From Sphingomonadaceae bacterium (GTDB lineage Bacteria > Pseudomonadota > Alphaproteobacteria > Sphingomonadales > Sphingomonadaceae): 10,260 nt of DNA. The translations under genes were made by a program, and so were the position numbers. The DNA lies in NCBI GenBank assembly GCA_020446665.1, contig JAGREF010000283.1:1-10260 (forward strand), written 5' to 3'. Shown piece after piece: positions 6,494 through 10,260 of the stretch (positions within the stretch are counted from its first letter, which is position 1; every line of letters starts with the position of its first letter). Under the pieces are notes generated by a model. That model did no database searches. It saw nothing but the letters and a program-made list of their open reading frames with translations, and had not been told where the DNA came from.

Positions 6494-7876
6494 ATGGCAC
6501 GCGAACGCTCACCTGGAATCAAGTTACTCTTCGCCGTGCTGATTGGCGGCGCGCTGCTTATCCCGCTGCTGGCGGTCTATGCGCTGGTCTATGACCGGCA
6601 GCATCAGGCGCGCGTGGCGCAGGATTCCATCACTGTGGGCTGGGGCGGTGCGCAGGTCGTGTCCGGCCCTGTGTTGGTGATCCCCTATCGCGCGGAACGC
6701 GTCACGTCGGAGCAGGTCGATGGCAAGACCGTGACCCGCACCGTGGTGGAGCGCGACGAATTGTTCCTTTCGCCTGAAAGTCAGCAGGTTACGACCGAGA
6801 TTGATCCTGATGTGAAGGAACGGTCGATCTACAAGACCGTGATCTATCTCGCCAAACTGGGCGGCACGGCAAAATTCGTGCTCCCGCCTGATCTTGAACG
6901 GTTCGGCGTCAAGCGCGAGCAATTGCTGCTGAATGAAGCAGAATTCCGCTTTGGCGCATCGGATTCGCGCGGGCTGCAGACCGATACGAAGGTTTCGGTC
7001 AACGGCACTGCCTTGCCGCTCAAGCCGGGCAATGGCGTGGCCTCCAGCAATGGATCGGGCTTTTTCGGCTATTTCGAATGGACCGATGGTGAGCCGTTGG
7101 ACGTTGTCTGGTCTTATTCGCTGCGTGGCAGCCGCTCGCTTACCCTGGTCCCGCGTGGTGGCAGCACGGAATGGAAAGCCAGCTCCAGCTGGCCGCATCC
7201 CAGCTTTGAAGGGGATTTCCTGCCCGAACATGAAACCGGCGCGCAAGGCTTTGCCGCCACCTGGTCTGTTACCAATCTTGCCCTGGGTCAGGCGTTGGTG
7301 CTGGATGATGATCCCGGCGCGCCCAATGTCTCAGAGCCTGATGGGCGCAGCGTCATTTATGCAGAACCGGTCGGTACCGGCCAGTCCATGGCGGCGACGA
7401 TCCGGCTGGTCGATCCGGTCGATGTATATAGCCGGGTGGATCGCTCGGTAAAATATGGCTTCCTGTTTATCGGCTTCACTTTCCTTGCATTCCTGATGTT
7501 CGACATTGTCGGCGGCGCGCGGGTTGCAGCGGCGGAATATCTGCTGAGCGGGGCCGGGCTGGTGCTGTTCTTCGTGATGCTGCTCGCCTTCTCCGAAGTG
7601 ATCGGCTTCACGCTCGCCTATCTCGTCGCCAGCGGCGCAATTATCGGGCTGCTCACTGCCTATAGCGCGGCGGTGCTAGGCAGCTGGAAACGGGCGCGAT
7701 TTATCGGGGCCTTGCTGCTGGGGCTGTACGGATTGCTCTATGTCCTGCTCAGCCTTGAAGCATGGTCGCTGATGATCGGTTCTGTCCTGCTGTTCTTTGC
7801 CCTTGCCGGGGTGATGTATGCCACGCGCCAGATCGACTGGTCGAGCGTGGGCCGCAGCGACACCGTAGACGCCTGA
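6494..7876 (+). CDS. creD: CreD family inner-membrane protein
   Basis: The product has 460 residues (E. coli CreD 450). An N-terminal membrane anchor (about 10-32) is followed by a large periplasmic domain (about 34-318) containing the family signature WPHPSFEGDFLP (233-244). The segment DVYSRVDRSVKYGFLFIG (310-327) leads into about five closely packed membrane helices (roughly 322-340, 350-370, 373-395, 402-422, 424-442). CreD's biochemical role is not established. It is the major output of CreBC in enterobacteria and is linked to envelope integrity and beta-lactam or colicin tolerance. GGGAGGA (6483-6489) is a good ribosome binding site 4 bases before the ATG. The gene follows blaI and the M56 protease on the same strand after a 160-base gap that holds a hairpin and a candidate cre-tag, so it may have its own promoter as well as read-through. 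A strong terminator follows. Confidence 0.94.
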   Translation: MARERSPGIKLLFAVLIGGALLIPLLAVYALVYDRQHQARVAQDSITVGWGGAQVVSGPVLVIPYRAERVTSEQVDGKTVTRTVVERDELFLSPESQQVTTEIDPDVKERSIYKTVIYLAKLGGTAKFVLPPDLERFGVKREQLLLNEAEFRFGASDSRGLQTDTKVSVNGTALPLKPGNGVASSNGSGFFGYFEWTDGEPLDVVWSYSLRGSRSLTLVPRGGSTEWKASSSWPHPSFEGDFLPEHETGAQGFAATWSVTNLALGQALVLDDDPGAPNVSEPDGRSVIYAEPVGTGQSMAATIRLVDPVDVYSRVDRSVKYGFLFIGFTFLAFLMFDIVGGARVAAAEYLLSGAGLVLFFVMLLAFSEVIGFTLAYLVASGAIIGLLTAYSAAVLGSWKRARFIGALLLGLYGLLYVLLSLEAWSLMIGSVLLFFALAGVMYATRQIDWSSVGRSDTVDA

Positions 7877-7887
7877 CACATGACAGG

Positions 7888-7919
7888 CCGGCCCTTTCCT
7901 GATTGCAGGGAAGGGCCGG
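7888..7919 (+). terminator. Intrinsic-type terminator hairpin after creD
   Basis: A 13-bp stem (7888-7900 with 7907-7919, one G-U wobble) closes a six-base GATTGC loop, 11 bases after the creD stop. The following U-tract is short (TTCC), but stem strength and position make it the end of the blaI-M56-creD transcript. Confidence 0.8.
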
Positions 7920-7942
7920 TTCCATCCATGCGAAAGCGCTAC

Positions 7943-8000
7943 TTTAGCTGCTGCTAAACTTCACCTTCATATGGTGAAACCAAAGCTGTCTTTTGCTTTG
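7943..8000 (+). repeat. Three tandem inverted repeats in the pmpA leader
   Basis: Three adjoining inverted repeats each have exact 6-bp arms: TTTAGC/GCTAAA (7943-7958, 4-base spacer), TTCACC/GGTGAA (7960-7978, 7-base spacer) and CAAAGC/GCTTTG (7981-8000, 8-base spacer). The arms differ between repeats, so they are not copies of one operator. They may be three RNA hairpins in the pmpA 5' leader or sites for different regulators. No match to a named riboswitch can be claimed by eye. Confidence 0.5.
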
Positions 8001-8052
8001 CCGCAGATCGCCTAGCTGGGAGCTGTAACTATCCCGGTTGAGGCGATTTGTG

Positions 8053-8496
8053 ATGTTTGAACCCTTTATCCTCCCCCTGTTCGGCGGTGTCTTGATCGGC
8101 CTTGCCGCGGGCGGGCTTTATCTGTTTGCAGGCGAGATTGCCGGCATAACCGGGATCGCCCGGATCGCGATGGTGGGGTCAAAGCGCAGTTCCTACACCG
8201 GGTGGAGCCAGCGCAGCTGGGCTGTGGCCTTCATCGCCGGTTTGCTGGTTGCCGGGCTGGGTGCCGTGTTGTGGGCCGGGCCAGAGGTGACTGCCGGGAT
8301 TGAAGCGGTTGCGCCAGGGATGCTGCTGGTTGCAGGCTTGCTGGTCGGCATTGGCACTGATCTCGGCAATGGCTGCACCAGCGGGCATGGCGTTTGCGGC
8401 TTGTCGCGTTTTTCCCCGCGCAGTCTGGCAGCGGTTGCCACATTCATGTTCGCCGCTGGCCTGACAGTCTTCATCACCCGCCACGGAGGCTTCTGA
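8053..8496 (+). CDS. PmpA-like YeeE/YedE half-permease, sulfur-compound transport
   Basis: The product has 147 residues from the ATG at 8053. A GTG at 8050 and a TTG at 8038 are in frame but less likely; GAGG at 8040-8043 can serve either 8050 or 8053. The protein is almost wholly hydrophobic, with about four membrane segments (near 7-26, 57-76, 88-106 and 126-142). The family motif is GNGCTSGHGVCGLSR (105-119), with Cys108 and Cys115 expected to face the conduction path. Homologues include E. coli YeeE (TsuA), which imports thiosulfate, and PmpA/PmpB of sulfur-oxidising alphaproteobacteria; the substrate here is inferred only as a sulfur species. The stop overlaps the start of its partner by one base (TGATG), so the halves are coupled. 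The usual companions (BigR/SqrR-type repressor, persulfide dioxygenase, rhodanese) are not seen on either side. Confidence 0.88.
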   Translation: MFEPFILPLFGGVLIGLAAGGLYLFAGEIAGITGIARIAMVGSKRSSYTGWSQRSWAVAFIAGLLVAGLGAVLWAGPEVTAGIEAVAPGMLLVAGLLVGIGTDLGNGCTSGHGVCGLSRFSPRSLAAVATFMFAAGLTVFITRHGGF

Positions 8497-8963
8497 TGCG
8501 CGCTTTTGCTTCATTTATCGCTGGCCTCGTTTTCGGCCTTGGCCTCGTCATTTCCGGCATGACCAGCCCGGACAAAGTGTTCGGTTTCCTCGACATAGCC
8601 GGCCAATGGGACCCGAGCCTTGCATTCGTAATGGGTGGGGCTGTCATGACGGCGACCCCGATCTTCTGGCTTGCCCGTCGCCGCGCGACACCGCTTGTGT
8701 CGGCAAGCTTTGACACGCCGCCAAAGACGCCGGTGGATCGCCGCCTTCTGGGTGGTGCTGTGCTGTTTGGGATCGGTTGGGGGCTGTCCGGCATTTGCCC
8801 GGGCCCGGCACTGGTCAATGTGGCGATCACGCCGCTGGCAATTGGCGGTTTCGTGATTGCGATGGTGGTCGGGATCGTGTTCTCGTCACGCGTGCTGCGG
8901 CCCCTGCTCGATGCACGGCAGACGCAGCAAGACCTGCCGGACCTGGCGATCCCGGCGGAATAA
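8496..8963 (+). CDS. PmpB-like half-permease (DUF6691 / YeeE-YedE family)
   Basis: The product has 155 residues from the ATG at 8496, preceded by GGAGG (8485-8489) six bases away. The reading frame is open further upstream, but that part overlaps pmpA and has no matching family sequence, so 8496 decides the start. Family motifs are the N-terminal GLVFGLGLVISGMTSPDKV (10-28) and GWGLSGICPGPALVN (94-108) with a conserved Cys101; the first resembles the N-terminal half of YeeE-type proteins. About four membrane helices are predicted (near 3-21, 42-60, 85-105 and 114-134), with a charged cytoplasmic tail at 139-155. It should assemble with the preceding half into one YeeE-like transporter. It converges on the pilin gene, with a shared hairpin between the stops. 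Confidence 0.9.
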   Translation: MRAFASFIAGLVFGLGLVISGMTSPDKVFGFLDIAGQWDPSLAFVMGGAVMTATPIFWLARRRATPLVSASFDTPPKTPVDRRLLGGAVLFGIGWGLSGICPGPALVNVAITPLAIGGFVIAMVVGIVFSSRVLRPLLDARQTQQDLPDLAIPAE

Positions 8964-8973
8964 GTTGCAAGCT

Positions 8974-8993
8974 GGCCCTTGCCCCAAGGGGCC
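8974..8993. terminator. Bidirectional terminator hairpin between pmpB and the pilin gene
   Basis: GGCCCTTG (8974-8981) pairs with CAAGGG-G-CC (8985-8993) around a three-base CCC loop: 8 bp with one bulged G. It fills the 35-base gap between the two convergent stop codons and could end transcripts from either side. Neither side shows a long T-run. Confidence 0.55.
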
Positions 8994-8998
8994 GGGGC

Positions 8999-9175
8999 TT
9001 ACTTGTTGCCTTTGTTGGCGTTGGTGACTTCCTGGTTCACAGTGTCCCAATTGGACGTGACTTCATTGCCCAGCGAAACATAGCCGCCAATCGCGGCAAT
9101 GGAGATAACCATCGCGATCACCGCATATTCCACGCCGGTACCGCCGACCATGTCATTCCAGATCTTCTTCAGCAT
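8999..9175 (-). CDS. Flp-type pilin (Flp/Fap family), 58 residues
   Basis: This short gene encodes a type IVb (Tad) pilin subunit. The positively charged leader MLKKIWNDMVG is followed by GTGVEYAVIAMVISIAAIGG and a polar C-terminal part. Cleavage after Gly11 would put Glu16 at +5 and Tyr17 at +6 of the mature protein, the G/XXXXEY rule for Flp pilins processed by a TadV/CpaA peptidase. The hydrophobic helix (about 17-35) then packs in the pilus core. Flp pilins usually run 50-80 residues, so the gene looks complete. No tad/cpa assembly genes are in the window, so it would depend on machinery encoded elsewhere. The ATG is preceded by a run of G and GGCAGGTG. It lies downstream of the truncated methyltransferase gene on the same strand, 94 bases apart. 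Confidence 0.87.
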   Translation of the reverse strand: MLKKIWNDMVGGTGVEYAVIAMVISIAAIGGYVSLGNEVTSNWDTVNQEVTNANKGNK

Positions 9176-9204
9176 CACCTGCCCCCAATGCGTCTTTCAC
9201 TGAG

Positions 9205-9237
9205 GGCATAGCAGGACAGGGTTAGCGCGACGTTAAG
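9205..9237 (-). promoter_or_regulatory. Weak candidate promoter for the pilin gene
   Basis: On the minus strand, TTAACG and TGCTAT are separated by 17 bases, upstream of the pilin start. The first matches TTGACA at 4 of 6 positions and the second matches TATAAT at only 3. GCTATGCC also resembles alphaproteobacterial -10 elements. This is offered only as the best-looking candidate. Confidence 0.25.
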
Positions 9238-9245
9238 CTTACTAT

Positions 9246-9261
9246 TCTGATTATATTCAGA
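9246..9261. repeat. AT-rich inverted repeat between methyltransferase and pilin genes
   Basis: TCTGA-TTATAT-TCAGA has exact 5-bp arms around an AT-only centre in an otherwise GC-rich region. It lies just after the methyltransferase stop and 71 bases upstream of the pilin start (both minus strand). It could be an operator for the pilin gene or a weak end signal for the upstream gene. Confidence 0.3.
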
Positions 9262-9269
9262 CTTCAGGG

Positions 9270-9881
9270 TCAGGCCCCCTTAATCGCAGTAACGAGCGAA
9301 TAATGGTTCATTCCGCTGCGCACGGACTGGACGTCGGTAAAGCCCGCGCCTTCCAGGATCAGGCGCAATTCCTCGAAAGTATATTGCTTGCCCAGCGTGC
9401 CGAGCAGCATCAGCAGGCTGAAGGCGGCCGGGATCCACGGCCCGCAGCCATCATCATCCATCAGCATTTCGTGCAGGGTGATGGTTCCGCCGCTGGGCAG
9501 GGCGGCGAAGCTCTTCTGAGCGAGCACGCTGTTGGTCTCCTCTGGCCAGTCGTGGAAGACATTGGAGAAGAAATGCGCGTCCGGCCCGGTTGGCCAGTCC
9601 TGTTCGAACATGTTGACGCCAGCCGTATCGACCTGCGCGGCCATGCCTGCCCGGTCGACATAGCTTTGCGCAGCGCGCGCCATGGCGGGCAGATCCATCA
9701 CGGTCGCTTTCAGCTCTGGCCATTTGCGCGCAATTTCATTCGCGAACACACCTGATCTGCCGCCCACATCCATCAGGTGGCGGATCTGGCCGAAAATCGG
9801 ATGCCGCGCCGCGCTGCGGGCCGGGGCGACCGAATGGGCATGCATGAAACGGGCAATATGTTGCGCCGCTTCATCTGACAT
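9270..9881 (-). CDS. O-methyltransferase catalytic domain lacking its N-terminal domain; probable 5'-truncated gene
   Basis: The 203 residues match the C-terminal, SAM-binding half of the multi-domain O-methyltransferase family (plant OMT/CrtF/hydroxyneurosporene-methyltransferase type). Seen are the SAM loop MDVGGRSGVFA (37-47), the acidic strand end VMDLPAM (61-67), FHDWPEE (109-115) with His110 at the family's catalytic-base position, GGTITLHEML, and the terminal ELRLILEGAGF. Full-length members run about 330-370 residues, with an N-terminal winged-helix dimerisation domain of roughly 120-150 residues that is absent here. The frame closes at a TGA 14 codons upstream with no alternative start and no Shine-Dalgarno before the ATG. 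The DNA directly upstream belongs to another broken gene in the opposite direction. The coding frame itself is undamaged, so the loss may be recent, or the short protein may be used. Function and substrate are unknown. Confidence 0.75.
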   Translation of the reverse strand: MSDEAAQHIARFMHAHSVAPARSAARHPIFGQIRHLMDVGGRSGVFANEIARKWPELKATVMDLPAMARAAQSYVDRAGMAAQVDTAGVNMFEQDWPTGPDAHFFSNVFHDWPEETNSVLAQKSFAALPSGGTITLHEMLMDDDGCGPWIPAAFSLLMLLGTLGKQYTFEELRLILEGAGFTDVQSVRSGMNHYSLVTAIKGA

Positions 9882-9883
9882 AG

Positions 9884-10051
9884 TGGTATTTTTCCGGCAT
9901 GGACCGCGACGACGTACTGTTTTTCAAATTCTGTGACAGCGACACGTCGCGCACCTGGCGGTGCCCACACACCGCCTTTGTTGATAGCTCGATGGAAGGG
10001 GCGCATATCCGTTCCAGCATCGAAGTGCGCTCCGTCGCATTCTGGGAGTAG
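9884..10051 (+). pseudogene. 3' remnant of a CmcJ/NvfI (AsaB-like) family oxidoreductase
   Basis: Reading from 9884 gives 55 codons ending in TAG (10049-10051), beginning WYFSGMDRDDVLFFKFCDSD and containing CPHTAFVD and SIEVRSVAFWE. This order matches the C-terminus of the CmcJ/NvfI family (bacterial and fungal proteins of about 250-300 residues): a Trp-Tyr-Tyr/Phe strand, a (D)EvLlfKcyDS strand, PHTAF, then SIEVR near the end. The preceding codon is TAG and the sequence before it belongs to the opposed methyltransferase, so roughly 200 N-terminal residues are missing. An ATG at 9899 could initiate a 50-residue peptide, but no ribosome binding site precedes it. The conserved histidine of PHTAF is present, yet the rest of the fold is gone, so activity is not expected. 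Confidence 0.65.
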
Positions 10052-10068
10052 CGTTTCACGCTTGTCAC

Positions 10069-10098
10069 TTGACTTCTCACCTGTGCTGGCCAGACTTT
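10069..10098 (+). promoter_or_regulatory. Weak candidate promoter for the right-edge gene
   Basis: TTGACT (10069-10074) is a good -35 box (5 of 6). GACTTT at 10093-10098, 18 bases on, is a poor -10. It lies in the 79-base gap between the CmcJ-like remnant and the next gene. Only the -35 half is convincing. Confidence 0.25.
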
Positions 10099-10130
10099 CG
10101 GCTGGATGAAGTGAAAATCGAGGGATGTGC

Positions 10131-10260
10131 ATGAACTGGCGTGGAATGCAGGCAGGATTAGTGGCCGCCGGATTGCTGGCGGGCAGCGCAATTGGCTTGT
10201 CGGCAGTGCTGCCCGAACCTGCGCACGCGCAGGCGACGTCCTATGCCGGTTATGAAGAGG
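10131..10260 (+). CDS. Start of an exported protein, 3' end outside window
   Basis: Only 43 codons are visible. They begin MNWRGMQAG and continue with a hydrophobic core (LVAAGLLAGSAIGLSAVL) and a cleavage site after PEPAHA, a clear Sec signal peptide. The mature protein would start QATSYAGYEE. GAGGG (10120-10124) lies 6 bases before the ATG at 10131; an in-frame ATG at 10125 is too close to that site. The function cannot be told from this fragment. Confidence 0.75.
   Translation, partial: MNWRGMQAGLVAAGLLAGSAIGLSAVLPEPAHAQATSYAGYEE

Noticed and set aside
8394..8495. Upstream extension of the pmpB reading frame, 34 codons before the chosen start
   Set aside because: It overlaps the end of pmpA, encodes no family sequence, and a good GGAGG lies 6 bases before the ATG at 8496.
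10050..10062. Small hairpin AGCGT-TTC-ACGCT at the end of the CmcJ-like remnant
   Set aside because: A five-base stem with no T-run is too weak to call a terminator, and it starts inside the stop codon.
9773..10191. Minus-strand open frames upstream of the methyltransferase that might supply its missing N-terminus through a frameshift
   Set aside because: Neither of the other two minus frames resembles the winged-helix N-terminal domain. The same DNA on the plus strand gives a convincing CmcJ-like C-terminus.

Overview
The window looks like a chromosomal stretch from an alphaproteobacterium, most likely a sphingomonad (Sphingomonadales, Erythrobacter/Altererythrobacter-like). This is inferred from the GC-rich base composition, the short GGAGG-type ribosome binding sites, the protein repertoire (CreD, a Flp pilin, a PmpA/PmpB pair, an M56/BlaI pair) and the protein style. 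No rRNA, tRNA, CRISPR array or insertion sequence was seen. Genes are tightly packed: the largest non-coding gap is about 175 bases, so no gene-free stretch exceeds 300 bases.

Layout. (1) 1-689, minus: 5' part of an exported trypsin-like serine protease that runs off the left edge. (2) 793-1833, plus: a full-length Ada protein (methylation-sensing Zn-Cys domain, AraC helix-turn-helix, O6-methylguanine methyltransferase), followed by a small exported protein of unknown function (1885-2346). (3) 3095-4276 then 2350-3075, minus: an FMN-dependent alpha-hydroxy-acid dehydrogenase of the LldD type and an exported cyclophilin, 19 bases apart and probably one operon. (4) 4388-7876, plus: a BlaI-type repressor, an M56/BlaR1-type membrane metalloprotease overlapping it by 4 bases, and CreD. 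Two copies of the BlaI/MecI-type operator sit 21 bases apart in front of blaI and overlap the likely promoter. (5) 8053-8963, plus: the half-permease pair PmpA/PmpB (YeeE/YedE family, sulfur-compound transport), preceded by three tandem inverted repeats. (6) 8999-9175, minus: a 58-residue Flp-type pilin. (7) 9270-9881, minus, and 9884-10051, plus: a methyltransferase lacking its N-terminal domain, head to head with the last 55 codons of a CmcJ/NvfI-like oxidoreductase. (8) 10131-end, plus: start of an exported protein that runs off the right edge.

How the parts may work together. The blaI-M56-creD block reads as a signal-transduction unit. The membrane protease would sense an envelope signal and inactivate the repressor, and CreD would be an envelope-stress output. 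Neither a beta-lactamase gene nor a penicillin-binding sensor domain is present. The M56 protein instead ends in a Pro/Ala-rich linker and an unrecognised charged periplasmic domain, so its signal is unknown. This is the most system-like part of the window. The second point of interest is the junction at 9881-9884, where two divergent genes have both lost their 5' ends. A single deletion would explain it.
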